In this document: positions 8,243-16,690 of the stretch, piece by piece
Position numbering within the stretch: the stretch's first letter is position 1
How the letters are laid out: each line of letters begins with the position of its first letter
Assembly (NCBI GenBank): GCA_023414875.1
Contig: JAEZMV010000025.1
Span: 62,001 to 126,000, forward strand
Reading direction: 5' to 3'
Origin: Bacillota bacterium
Lineage (GTDB): Bacteria; Bacillota; Clostridia; Lachnospirales; Lachnospiraceae
Length of the DNA: 64,000 nt
Position numbers and translations under genes: made by a program
Notes under the pieces: generated by a model
What the model was told of the DNA's origin: nothing
Databases searched by the model: none
Seen by the model: the letters and a program-made list of their open reading frames with translations, nothing else

Positions 8243-10342
8243 ATGGATACAGAAGAAATATTATCTCAAAGAGAGAATATAAACAAGGCATTTAGATCAT
8301 TAATAAAAAGCGGAAGACCTGATATTAGAGATGACAGTAACAATGATTTAATCCAAAAACTATATGTTGATTTATTTGAAGGAGAGTATTTTCTTCAACT
8401 AGCAATGGACGACAATCACACAATTTTTAAAGGACGTCGTGGAACAGGAAAGTCTACTGTGTTTATCCATGCAGAGAATTATTTGAAACAGAAAAAAGGT
8501 GTTCTTCCAATATACATTAATCTACAGTCTTGTTACGAAGAAATACGAACATCTGAGAGTTCAGTACAAGATAATTTAAATAAATGGAATACATATAAGA
8601 ATTTTTTTAATGAGGTGTTATCTGCGATTCAAAATAATTGCAGAAAATTATTTGGTAAACATGCAGAAATTGAGAAGCTTTTTGAGGAAATACAAAAGGG
8701 TGAATATATTGATGCAGATTTTCAAAGAACTTTAAAAGTAAACGAAACAAGGGAGAAAACCCAAAATGTCAATGCTGAGGTTGGAACTTCTGGAGGGGTA
8801 TTAAGTTCAACAATAGGTGCAGGTAAAGACAGTAAGTGTACTAGAGCTGAGGAACATGATGTAAAAGAGATGAGAATTTATTCTATTAACAAAATTCTCA
8901 AGAAACTAACTGAAATTTTAAAAAATCAAAACATTAATAAAGTATACTTATTTTTAGATGATTTTAGTGAATTAGAAATTGATGCTCAACAGTTGATTGT
9001 AGACTCATTAATGGCACCAATTATTAGTTCATATAATGAGTATTTTGTTGTAAAACTAGCTGCTTATCCTTACAGAATTTATTTAGGTAATATTGATTCA
9101 AACAAAATAACACAGTATTCTTTAGATTTCTATGATGTATACGAGAAATCTACTACTAATTATAAAGAAGTAGAGAGCTTAGGAATAGACTATGTAAAGC
9201 GTACAATAAAAAAGAGAATTGAAGTATACACAAATTACCAAATGGATGCCGATGAGTTATTTGATATTGAAAAGGTAAAGATTGAAGCTTATTATAGAAC
9301 CTTGTTCTATGCATCTGCTGGAATACCAAGGTGTTTAGGATATATTTTGGATTATTCATATTTGGGTTCAATAAATCAAGGCAAACAAATTAATATGTCA
9401 AATATTGATAACTCTGCAAGAAAGTATTTTACTGAAAACATATATCCTGATTTCTATAATGATGTTAGATTTAAGCAGTCATTTTTAGATGATGGTAAGA
9501 TATTAAACCAAATTACGCAAAATAAATTAGTTAAAGATTTTATAAAAATATCAAAAGTTTTTAAAAGAAATCAGATCCAGCAGTATACAACAAAAGGATC
9601 TGTAAAAGAAATTTACAAGGAAACAATAACAAAGTATAAGAGTTCGACTGGTTATTGGATTCCTTCTTCACATTTTGCTATTGAAAAAGATATCGAAGGG
9701 TTATTACAAACACTTGAGTTATACTATATTGTTAATAAATTCAATGAAGGCAGTTCAAGAAAACCTGGTATAAAGATGTCTTATTATGGTTTGAATTATG
9801 GCTTATGTTTAGAAAATAGCATTGACTATGGAAAACCTGAGATAAGAAGATCATATGATTATTGGAGACAGGATGAATTTAATTACACAGAAATAATACC
9901 TAAGTTGCTTAACAATACTAGTGTTCCTAAATGCAAAGCGTGTGGATATGAATATAATAAAAAAGATGAGTATGATGTCGCAAAAAGATTTGGATTTTGT
10001 CTTAGTTGTAAAGCAATTGGAACATTGAGTGAAGAAGAGAATGTAGATGAAATCTTGCAACAACAAATTGAAAAGTGGAAATCCGTTGGTTTGCCAGATT
10101 TGCAGATGAGTATTTTGAGAATTTTATATAATAAACGAGAATTAGACGAAGAATTAACAGCAATGAACATTGCTAGTGAATTAGATACTCATCATCTTTC
10201 AATTACTAAATCATGTGACGGACTAAAGACATTAGGGTATGTTGAATATACAAAACTAGATGTTAGACATTATATCATCACAGAGAAGGCTATAAATACC
10301 TTCTTCAATATCCAGCTGGAAGATGAGGAAGAAACTGAATAA
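8243..10342 (+). CDS. P-loop ATPase with C-terminal zinc knuckle and winged helix
   Basis: This 699-residue protein has Walker A GRRGTGKST (about residues 64-72) and Walker B YLFLDDFSE (about 235-243), typical of AAA/STAND-like ATPases. A CxxC...CxxC zinc module sits at about 564-590, and the last ~80 residues look like a winged helix-turn-helix ending in a YV-x-Y-x-K wing. GGAGG precedes the ATG. It is the last gene of the operon and is followed by a terminator. I do not recognise a named family. The architecture suggests a DNA-binding, ATP-dependent switch or loader for the restriction module, which is inference from context. Confidence 0.65.
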   Translation: MDTEEILSQRENINKAFRSLIKSGRPDIRDDSNNDLIQKLYVDLFEGEYFLQLAMDDNHTIFKGRRGTGKSTVFIHAENYLKQKKGVLPIYINLQSCYEEIRTSESSVQDNLNKWNTYKNFFNEVLSAIQNNCRKLFGKHAEIEKLFEEIQKGEYIDADFQRTLKVNETREKTQNVNAEVGTSGGVLSSTIGAGKDSKCTRAEEHDVKEMRIYSINKILKKLTEILKNQNINKVYLFLDDFSELEIDAQQLIVDSLMAPIISSYNEYFVVKLAAYPYRIYLGNIDSNKITQYSLDFYDVYEKSTTNYKEVESLGIDYVKRTIKKRIEVYTNYQMDADELFDIEKVKIEAYYRTLFYASAGIPRCLGYILDYSYLGSINQGKQINMSNIDNSARKYFTENIYPDFYNDVRFKQSFLDDGKILNQITQNKLVKDFIKISKVFKRNQIQQYTTKGSVKEIYKETITKYKSSTGYWIPSSHFAIEKDIEGLLQTLELYYIVNKFNEGSSRKPGIKMSYYGLNYGLCLENSIDYGKPEIRRSYDYWRQDEFNYTEIIPKLLNNTSVPKCKACGYEYNKKDEYDVAKRFGFCLSCKAIGTLSEEENVDEILQQQIEKWKSVGLPDLQMSILRILYNKRELDEELTAMNIASELDTHHLSITKSCDGLKTLGYVEYTKLDVRHYIITEKAINTFFNIQLEDEEETE

Positions 10343-10354
10343 GATAGTCTTACA

Positions 10355-10391
10355 TAGCCCTACCTCACGAGGAATGAGGGCTATTTTTTTG
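10355..10391 (+). terminator. Intrinsic terminator of the R-M operon
   Basis: TAGCCCT and AGGGCTA form the outer stem, with an inner CCTC/GAGG pairing possible, followed by seven T residues. It sits 12 bp after the ATPase stop codon. Confidence 0.85.
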
Positions 10392-10447
10392 CCCATCGGT
10401 AGGTGAACATATCTCAGGTCCATATTCAACTAAACACTATTAATTAC

Positions 10448-11690
10448 GTAAGCGGTAAATCATGAGTACCTGTAGTCAAAAAGAAAGCCGCCAGATCATA
10501 GCGGCGTGGAAACTATTGTTTTTGCTTTCTACAGGATTCTGGAAGAGCCTCTGACCATGGTAGCAGATCACCTAGAAAGTCCAGCTTCTTGTCATCCATA
10601 TGTTTCGGAATCTCAGTAAGCAGATGTTCAAAATAGTTGTAAGGCCTCAGGTGATTTGCTTTTGCGGTTTCTGCGATGCTGTAGATGATTGCGCTAGCTT
10701 TGGCTCCGTCAATGGTATCAATGCCAGTTCGCTTTTCCTATACAGAAACCACGGATAGCACTTTCGGCAGCGTTATTATCAGCCGGAACGTTACCATCAT
10801 CAAGAAATACCCTGAGGTACTTTTCCTGGTTAATGCAATAGGTGAAGCCTTTTCCGGTCTCTGATTTCGGAAGTACATCAGACTGATGCTCTTTAGTCCA
10901 TGCAAAGAAAGCATCGACAAGCGGTTTAACCATCAACTGTCGCTGTTGTTTCCGTTCTTCCGGTGAAAGGCTATTCAACATACCTTCGATTTTATAGATC
11001 GCGGCGATCTGTCTCAATGCATCGTTTGCCAGTGTTCCTTTCGACTTTTCCTTTCCAAGTGTCTTTGTTACATTTGAAAAGTGTCGGCGGGCATGACTCC
11101 AGCAACCGGCGATCTTCAGATCCTCCCGCTTTTTTTCAAGCGTGTGGTATACCTGATATCCATCCGTTACCACCGTACCGCTGTAATCCTTTAGGAATTC
11201 CCTTGGATGGCTAGTGTTACGTGTCCGCTGGTATTCATACAGTACAATGGGATCGGATTGATACATCTTCCCAGTACGGTAAACCCACATATAACTCTTG
11301 GAACCGGCCGGCCTTCCGTCCTTACTTACCAGCACCGGAGTCTCATCTGCCTGAAGGACACTAGATTTATAAAGCTCCTGGTGGAGCCTGTCGTACAGGA
11401 GAGACAGATACCGTTCCCCACACTGGATAGTCCAGTTTGCCATGACCTGTCTGGATAGCTGTACATCATTACGTGCGAATTCCTGCTCCAGACGATACAG
11501 GGGGATAGCATTGACGTACTTACTGTTCATGATTGCTGCTTCCAGAGATGGAGTGGCAATACTGTTTCGCAGAAGATCTGCGGGACGCTTGCCCCTGATG
11601 TTGGTCTGTCCATCCATCCCTGCATAGACAGCCACATGGTGTTCTTCTACTTCAAAGATTGTGGTGGTGATTTGAAAGAAAGATAGGCAA
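10448..11690 (-). mobile_element. IS66-family element remnant
   Basis: One end is recognisable: a GTAAGCGGTAAATCATGAG stretch beginning at 10448, which resembles the GTAAGCG terminal repeats of IS66 elements. Only the C-terminal two thirds of the transposase gene remain, and no second terminal repeat or accessory tnpA/tnpB gene is visible. The element is inactive. Confidence 0.75.
10513..11690 (-). pseudogene. Truncated and frameshifted IS66 transposase (TnpC)
   Basis: The leftward frame from about 11690 to 10718 encodes the IS66 DDE core. An EEHHVAVYAG segment, QADETPV (first Asp), VVTDGYQVYH (second Asp), CWSHARRHF and NNAAESAIRGF (Glu) are all visible. The first ATG (11635) is internal, and roughly the N-terminal third, including the usual zinc-finger region, is missing. 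Near 10720 the frame shifts just after the conserved KANW stretch. The family's tail (DTIDGAKASAIIYSIAET, then EIPKHMDDKK) continues in another frame to a TAG at 10513. Both lesions make the gene non-functional. Confidence 0.9.
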
Positions 11691-11774
11691 GTTTGGGCGA
11701 TTCTTTGGTTGTAGTAATTATCTTAACTGCAGATATATAAGAAGCATTAAGTAGAGCACAGGAGCAAGTGATGC

Positions 11775-11792
11775 TTACGATCAACTTACGAC
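11775..11792 (+). repeat. Phased TTACGAC heptamers, locus 1
   Basis: TTACGAT at 11775 and TTACGAC at 11786 are 11 bp apart. The same spacing and a CAACTTACGACA core recur at 13988-14016 and 23482-23510. This copy lies on the xis side of the recombination module. Confidence 0.6.
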
Positions 11793-11799
11793 AACCTAT

Positions 11800-11826
11800 C
11801 CCCCCCTTCATTAGGGGGCTTTTTTG
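11800..11826 (+). terminator. Intrinsic terminator upstream of the xis-int module
   Basis: A C-rich arm (CCCCCT) and AGGGGG flank a short TCATT loop and are followed by a run of T residues. No gene directly upstream on this strand is intact, so it may belong to a lost gene. Confidence 0.7.
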
Positions 11827-12047
11827 TAGAGCTATATTTTAAAAGGACGCTTCTGTTAAGAAACGACCTCGATTTTTTACACTATTATTCTGTTATAGCC
11901 TTGAGGAAACCTCTCAAATTGTATTTTGAAGTATCACACTGGTGGTGCCGATTGTTTATTTTTGCATACCACATAATGTTTTTAAGAGAGTGGGGTAACT
12001 TGTTACCCCACTCTTGAGTAACACTATGAAAGGATGCGGTAAGAGAT
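11827..12047. other. Non-coding stretch before the xis-int module
   Basis: No gene is seen here. The only clear structure is the perfect inverted repeat at 11987-12014. Confidence 0.5.
11987..12014. repeat. Perfect 13-bp inverted repeat
   Basis: AGAGTGGGGTAAC and its exact complement are separated by only TT. It lies 33 bp upstream of the small gene that precedes xis. There is no T run, so it could be an operator, a recombination-protein site or a hairpin in the leader transcript. Confidence 0.6.
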
Positions 12048-12179
12048 ATGGTTTATGATAATATGACATATAAACAGGTTGAGACAGCGTTTTATGAAGC
12101 TATGCGTACAATAAAGAAAAAGACAGCAGAATGGAGCAAAGAAAAAGAAGTGGGGTCCTCGCCTAAGATTATATTATGA
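12048..12179 (+). CDS. Small protein coupled to excisionase
   Basis: This 43-residue open frame begins with ATG behind a purine-rich AAAGGATG stretch and ends in an ATGA overlap with xis. The product is short, Lys- and Glu-rich and helical (TYKQVETAFYEAMRTI). I do not recognise it. The overlap and position suggest it is or was the first gene of the excision operon. It may be a remnant. Confidence 0.45.
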   Translation: MVYDNMTYKQVETAFYEAMRTIKKKTAEWSKEKEVGSSPKIIL

Positions 12180-12349
12180 AGAAAGAAGTCCCGGTTTGGG
12201 AAAAGTCGAATCTGACACTTGAAGAAGCAGCAGCCTATTTTGGTTTCGGTATCAATAGGCTCAGATATCTTACGGACGATACAAATTGTCGCTTTGTTCT
12301 ATGGTGTGGAAGTAAGCGGCTAATTAAGCGGAAATTATTCGATGAGTAG
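12176..12349 (+). CDS. xis: Tn916-like excisionase
   Basis: This 57-residue basic protein matches the Tn916 Xis pattern: an N-terminal V-P-V-W-E-K, then a winged-helix LTLEEAAAYFGFG segment, and a C-terminal RLIKRKLFDE. Xis bends DNA and directs the integrase toward excision. The gene is about ten residues shorter at the C-terminus than Tn916 Xis. It overlaps the preceding small gene by four bases and lies upstream of the broken integrase, in the order known for Tn916. It could still be expressed, but without an intact int it cannot mobilise the element. Confidence 0.8.
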   Translation: MKKEVPVWEKSNLTLEEAAAYFGFGINRLRYLTDDTNCRFVLWCGSKRLIKRKLFDE

Positions 12350-12395
12350 AAAAAGAGTATTCGATTTAATATTGAATACAAATCACAAATGGCTC

Positions 12396-12440
12396 AGAGG
12401 ACATAATTAGTATAGTATAATGCTGAAAATGTCCTCTTTT
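12396..12440 (+). terminator. Hairpin between xis and int
   Basis: AGAGGACA and TGTCCTCT form the stem, followed by TTTT. Very similar GAGGACA/TGTCCTC terminators occur at 24493 and, in related form, at 23691. The integrase RBS follows immediately, so it may attenuate int. Confidence 0.75.
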
Positions 12441-12455
12441 GCCAAAGGAGGACTT

Positions 12456-13730
12456 ATGGCCGTAGAGAGTCGTAAAGATGATAAAGGACGTGTTTTAAAA
12501 GAGGGTGAACATCAAAGAGTTAATGGAACTTATGAGTATAAGTGGAGAGATAAACGAGGTAAACGACATTCCATTTACGCTAAAATCGCTTGATGAACTA
12601 AGTGATAAAGAGATTGATGTACTTAGAGATGCTTTAGATGGCATTAGAGCAGACAAGAACGATCTAAGTATTAATGATCTATATTACCGGTGGGTACAGC
12701 TGAAAAAGGGTTTAAAGCTTAATACATTTCAGAATTACAAATATATGTACACACAGTTTGTGAAGCCCGATTTTGGCGAGATGCATATAGTTGATTTAAA
12801 ACGGTCAGATGTTAGAGCCTTTTATTATTATTTGGCAGATACACAGCATGTTAAGGCAAATACGATTGATAATATACATACAGTACTGAATCAAGTGCTG
12901 GAATTAGGTGTTGAAGATGAGTATTTGCGCTATAATCCCAGTGATAATGCCTTAAAGGAACTATAAAGAGCCCACAATGCTGATTCTGAAAAAAGAAGGG
13001 CTTTGACTGTACCTGAGCAGGAAGTGTTTGAACAGTTTCTAAACAAGAATGGACAATATCACAGATGGTATCCGATATTTATTGTGATGATGTGGACAGG
13101 GATGCGTGTTGGAGAAATAGCCGGTTTGCGTTGGTGTGATATTGATTTGGAAGAAGAAACAATTAGTGTAAATCATACATTCGTATATTTTGACAAAGGA
13201 GGTTCAGAAAGATGTGGATTTGCTGTTAATACGCCAAAGATAAAAGCTGGGGAAAGAATCATTCCTATGTTACCAAAAGTTAAGCATGCATTTTAATGGA
13301 GAAAGAATACCAAAAGGAATGCGAAATTACTTGTAAAGCTACGGTTGATGGATATACAGATTTTATCTTTATTAATCGATTTGGAGGTGTGCAACACCAG
13401 GGAACACTTAACAAGGCATTGAGACGTATTATTATAGATTGCAATTATGAGGTCTTAGATAATGCAAAGGATAAGGAAGTTGTAACGCTACCTCGATTCA
13501 GTAATCATTCCCTCCGACACACGTTCACAACGAGAATGTGCGAAGCAGGAGTTAATATCAAGGCTATGCAGGATATATTAGGTCATGCGGATGCAGAGAC
13601 GACACTTCAAATTTATACTGATGCAACGAAGGATTTGAAGAAGGCTGAAATGATTAACTTTGAGGAATACTTCAACGCTCAAAAACTTGTTAAATTTAAA
13701 ATGAATAAGATGGAAGGAGAGAATGAATAA
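12456..13730 (+). pseudogene. int: Tn916-type tyrosine integrase, broken in three places
   Basis: An ATG at 12456 with AAAGGAGG upstream starts the arm-binding N-terminal domain (KGRVLKEGEHQRVNGTYEYK). An extra A in the run at 12582-12585 shifts the frame, a TAA at 12964-12966 interrupts it, and a one-base loss near 13290 shifts it again. All catalytic motifs of the tyrosine recombinase core remain readable in pieces: TGMRVGEIAGLRW (Arg), NHSLRHTF (His-x-x-Arg), LGHADAETT (His) and LQIYTDAT (Tyr nucleophile). The family normally recombines attachment sites to insert or excise conjugative transposons. This copy should be dead. Confidence 0.9.
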
Positions 13731-13981
13731 TGGAAGAGAGAAATATATTTGCAGTAATTGTAGATAAAATATTAACAGAGTTAACTCGGTTTACTATACA
13801 AAAAAAATTAACTGAACTTGACGAAGAGAGTATAAAAGAGATAGTGGAAATGCTCGCAGACAATAATCCTGCATGGAAAGATGTATTATATAATAAGAGA
13901 ATAGCTATGATATTTGAAGCCGAATCTGGCGATAAAATGACTATTAATAGGAATTCATCCAAATTTATTATTAATCCTTAA
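13730..13981 (+). CDS. Small hypothetical protein
   Basis: This 83-residue open frame starts with ATG overlapping the last base of the integrase stop codon, with GGAAGGAGAG upstream. The product is acidic and helical, with no transmembrane segment and no motif I recognise. It ends six bases before the phased repeat at 13988, so it may be a cargo or regulatory gene at the very end of the old element. Its reading frame is intact although its neighbour is broken. Confidence 0.55.
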   Translation: MEERNIFAVIVDKILTELTRFTIQKKLTELDEESIKEIVEMLADNNPAWKDVLYNKRIAMIFEAESGDKMTINRNSSKFIINP

Positions 13982-13983
13982 AT

Positions 13984-14152
13984 GATCTTAGGACCAACTT
14001 ACGACAGATTTATGACCATTTATATAGAGTAGTTATGAATAGTGAAATGGCAAGAAAAACAGTACATGCAAGCAATAAGAAATTGAAGACATTAAAAAGG
14101 ATTTACAGTATAAGAATGATTTCCCGACGACGAAGGCGCTGAAGAAGTAAAA
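13984..14152 (+). repeat. Proximal copy of a ~165-bp direct repeat
   Basis: This stretch matches 23482-23646 in order and spacing. Each copy has the phased heptamers at the left (13988-14016 here: TTAGGAC, TTACGAC, TTATGAC at 11-bp steps). About 100 bp later comes GGATTTACAGTAT, then AATGATTTCCCGACGA and a short tail ending in a stop codon. The two copies bracket about 9.5 kb. Confidence 0.7.
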
Positions 14153-14583
14153 ATAGTATTTATCAGTGTTTCGGGACAATTAAAACATGTATAAAAATGT
14201 TGTAGAATGATATGTCATGGAATAGATTGATTTGTAATCCGAAATTAAGTTAGAAACGATAAAATTAAGAGTTTTAACCGGAAGAGAGTTGAATACTCCT
14301 GAGAGAAATCTTGGGAGTGTTTTTTATTTTCGGGGAAAGTGCGGATCTTAAGAGAAATGTTGATATGTTGACAGTAGGAGAACCTGTGCTAGGCTAAGGG
14401 TACCGGACGGAAGAGATTGATGGATGTGATTAAAATGAGAGCCTTCCGACTTCCAGCCTTTAAGTACGGATGCAGGTTCAAGTTGTTAAAGTTAGTAACT
14501 AATGAATTAGTACAATTAGTATTGACAAATACTAATGGACAAATTAAAATATAAATACAAAGAGGAAAGGAAATAATGTATCA
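14153..14583. other. Intergenic region without recognisable gene
   Basis: Apart from the terminator at 14295-14326, no open frame of convincing length or RBS is seen. The composition resembles the neighbouring decayed DNA, so it probably holds unrecognisable remnants plus the promoter of the gene at 14584. Confidence 0.5.
14295..14326 (+). terminator. Intrinsic terminator
   Basis: ACTCC(T) and GGGAGT form a short stem around a 12-14 nt loop, followed by TTTTTT. Confidence 0.65.
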
Positions 14584-15096
14584 ATGAAGAAAGAGATTAC
14601 ATTTTCACTGGATAATGATGTTTATGAGAAGTTCTGTATCGCATTGCACCTTACAAATGAAGATGAGGACGATGCTGTAGAAAATTGTATGCGAGCATAT
14701 ATTGCAAAAACATTTGAAAGAGCATCGCACGAATATAGTCCCAATACGATAAAGAGGCCAAGTGCAGATAGTGAAATAGATTATTACAGAAAGGCAGCTC
14801 AAAGAATTCCGGTTTGGGCATTAAAGCCAAACCAGTATAACCATAAGATTATAAGAGCTTTTTTTGAGGCTGAACAGGCTACCGGAGAGGTAACGCTGGA
14901 AACAATGGAATTGTTGTGTGGTAAAAAGGAACACTCAGAATTATACGTACCGACCTTTAAAAACAACTATTCACAGATGAAAATTGACGGACCGAAAAGT
15001 CATGGAAAAGTCTTTGAAGATGACGGAGAGCGAGTATGGATATGGAAGGAAGTCGAGGATGTCCTGCGTAGATATAAAGATAGTTTCTTGATTTAG
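14584..15096 (+). CDS. Hypothetical protein with RHH-like N-terminus
   Basis: This 170-residue soluble protein opens with a strand-helix pattern (KKEITFSLDNDVYEKF) like ribbon-helix-helix proteins. Its C-terminal part (residues 75-165) is a compact domain with VPTFKNNYSQMK and WIWKEVEDVLRRY. It is followed 16 bp later by the zinc-ribbon gene at 15113, so the two probably form a unit. The RBS (GAGGAAAGGA) lies rather far from the ATG. I do not know the family. A DNA-binding role is a guess from the N-terminus. Confidence 0.55.
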   Translation: MKKEITFSLDNDVYEKFCIALHLTNEDEDDAVENCMRAYIAKTFERASHEYSPNTIKRPSADSEIDYYRKAAQRIPVWALKPNQYNHKIIRAFFEAEQATGEVTLETMELLCGKKEHSELYVPTFKNNYSQMKIDGPKSHGKVFEDDGERVWIWKEVEDVLRRYKDSFLI

Positions 15097-15112
15097 TTAG
15101 GAGGCAAAGTAG

Positions 15113-15793
15113 GTGGATTCATCATATAGACGTTATAGAAAATATCAGGAAAATCGGCATCGATACAAAGTGGACCAGATTGCAGCACCGATAGCAATGA
15201 TACTTGTAATTGGAGTTATTACGAAGTATGGGTGGATTATAGCTGCGATAATTTTGGTGACGGTTATTGTGAAGTGTAGTGAAAAGAGCAATAAAAAGAA
15301 GATAACGAACGAGCCGCGAATTATTTGTACGACAGATATAGTTACTGAATATAAAGAGAATATGCATTATCAAAAGGAGGAAATCGAAAGTATGAGTACA
15401 ACAGAGACCGAATATGTCAACAAAAATAATCAGAGAAACAATGGAAAAACATCGAAGCCGGGAACGGACTATGGACAATGATTTTATGATATGGAGTGTT
15501 TGAAGTGTGGATATAAGTACTATGCGAATGGTAGTAATATTTACGAGAAGAAATGTCCGAGTTGTCAGGTGAATAGTCAATCTATGAGAGAAGGAACTAT
15601 TAAGAACAGTACTGAAAGAGGATATGTGAATAAAAATAGTCAGAGAAACAATGGAAAAACATCTATGCCGGGAACGGGCAATGGACAATGGTTTTATGAT
15701 ATGGAGTGTCTGAATTGTGGAAATAAGTATCATGCAAACGGACATGATGTTTGGTTAAGAAAGTGTCCCAAGTGCCAGGGTGGCAGACCATAA
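15113..15793 (+). pseudogene. Membrane-anchored double zinc-ribbon protein interrupted by in-frame TGA
   Basis: A GTG at 15113 with AGGAGG upstream starts a frame with one hydrophobic segment (about residues 24-51). It ends at a TGA at 15479-15481 but continues in the same frame to a TAA at 15791. The second half repeats the first: an NNGKTS-x-PGT stretch, then GQ-[stop/W]-FYDMECL and CxxCG-x-KY-x-ANG with CPxCQ. In the second copy the codon at the TGA position is TGG, so a single G-to-A change created the stop. The repeat unit is 210 bp. The intact form would have 226 residues and two zinc ribbons. It is probably a recent pseudogene, or two proteins if reinitiation occurs at ATG 15491. Confidence 0.65.
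15411..15780 (+). repeat. Tandem 210-bp duplication within the zinc-ribbon gene
   Basis: Bases from about 15411 recur from about 15621. Blocks such as CAGAGAAACAATGGAAAAAC (15431 and 15641) and the zinc-ribbon coding parts line up at a constant offset of 210 bp, with substitutions. Confidence 0.75.
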
Positions 15794-15816
15794 CGATGTG
15801 AATTGGAGGAATTGGG

Positions 15817-15993
15817 ATGTTGGTAAAATCATGGGGAAAAAAGTGTAGAAATATTAGAAAGCAAGGGCGGGAGTAACTACATATATGGTTCTCCAGAAAG
15901 GAAAACAAAAGGAACAGTAAATCAGACAATACAGTTCACAAGAGAGCAAGGGGCAGAACTGGTAGAAATATTAAAACGAGAACTGAACATATA
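15817..15993 (+). pseudogene. Small gene with a frameshift in an A-run
   Basis: GGAGG at 15804 precedes ATG 15817. The first codons read MLVKSWGKK and then run into a stop. The other frame, entered in the A6 run at 15837-15842, continues as VEILESKGGSNYIYGSPERK and ends QGAELVEILKRELNI at a TAG near 15993. One shift would restore a protein of about 58 residues. The family is unknown to me. Confidence 0.45.
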
Positions 15994-16020
15994 GATTCAG
16001 ATGATAAAAATAACAAGAGT

Positions 16021-16078
16021 GTCACTGCGTATAGCGAGGGTTGTTGGCTTCGAATCCGGTATTGAAATAGAAGTATGA
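16021..16078 (+). pseudogene. Short tail of a serine recombinase gene
   Basis: Reading VTAYSEG and then, after a one-base shift, FESGIEIEV and a stop, this matches the usual C-terminal end of large serine recombinases (V-x-VY...F-x-SGIEIEV). Only about 19 codons remain. A better preserved tail of the same kind lies at 16681-16854. Confidence 0.45.
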
Positions 16079-16126
16079 TATATGTAAAAGGATGAATTAT
16101 AATTTTATATGCAATGTCTGTATAAA

Positions 16127-16163
16127 CGGTTTAAGTGATTTTTTCTTAAACCGTAATTTTTTT
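16127..16163 (+). terminator. Intrinsic terminator
   Basis: CGGTTTAAG and CTTAAACCG form a perfect 9-bp stem, followed by a T-rich tail. Confidence 0.8.
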
Positions 16164-16276
16164 GCTGATTGGACATGGTGTGTCTGGCAAGTATGCTAGA
16201 GTAATTATAAATTTATGTAAATTGAACTATATTTTTGTAGAAGATAATAGTAAAATAAAAAATCAGGAGGAGTATT

Positions 16277-16690
16277 ATGCTTAAGCTTATTTTTACTTTT
16301 GTAACAGACCAATTTACTTTATTTGATAACTATCTTTACAACTACATAAGCATGGGGATCATAGGGATTATAGCTTTTGCGATTGCATACGGGATAGTAG
16401 GTAGGTTATATGACGGTGGTATGATTTCAGGATCAGGAATTGGTAGTATGTTGCATTGGACATTACGACTGATTGTCTGTACGGCATTGTTTCTGAGCGT
16501 ATCATTTGTTATCTGGATTGTGAAGTTAATTCTTACAATTCCTATATATGTTTGGTTGATTATTACAGGAGTTAGTGCGCTGGGATTCATAATTACTATT
16601 ATTGGGAAAATAATTCACGGACTAATTAGGACAAAGTTACTACATGTTAGGCTATCGGAGGGAAATGTAATAAATCGCGACAGGATCTGA
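16277..16690 (+). CDS. Small membrane protein
   Basis: This 137-residue protein has three predicted membrane segments (about residues 24-42, 62-85 and 88-113) and a short basic C-terminus. AGGAGGAG precedes the ATG. Its last codons run into the serine-recombinase remnant beginning at 16681, so the original C-terminus may have been replaced at a deletion junction. I do not recognise the family and no neighbour suggests a partner. Confidence 0.5.
   Translation: MLKLIFTFVTDQFTLFDNYLYNYISMGIIGIIAFAIAYGIVGRLYDGGMISGSGIGSMLHWTLRLIVCTALFLSVSFVIWIVKLILTIPIYVWLIITGVSALGFIITIIGKIIHGLIRTKLLHVRLSEGNVINRDRI

Noticed and set aside
7878..8291. Leftward 137-codon frame at the end of the helicase gene
   Set aside because: It lies antisense to the conserved helicase C-terminus and the start of the next gene, with no RBS.
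11207..11627. Rightward open frames across the IS66 remnant
   Set aside because: They are antisense shadows of the transposase reading frame without RBS or recognisable motifs.
15122..15745. Leftward 207-codon open frame under the zinc-ribbon gene
   Set aside because: It overlaps two coding copies with clear zinc motifs, has no RBS, and its apparent repeats reflect the 210-bp duplication.
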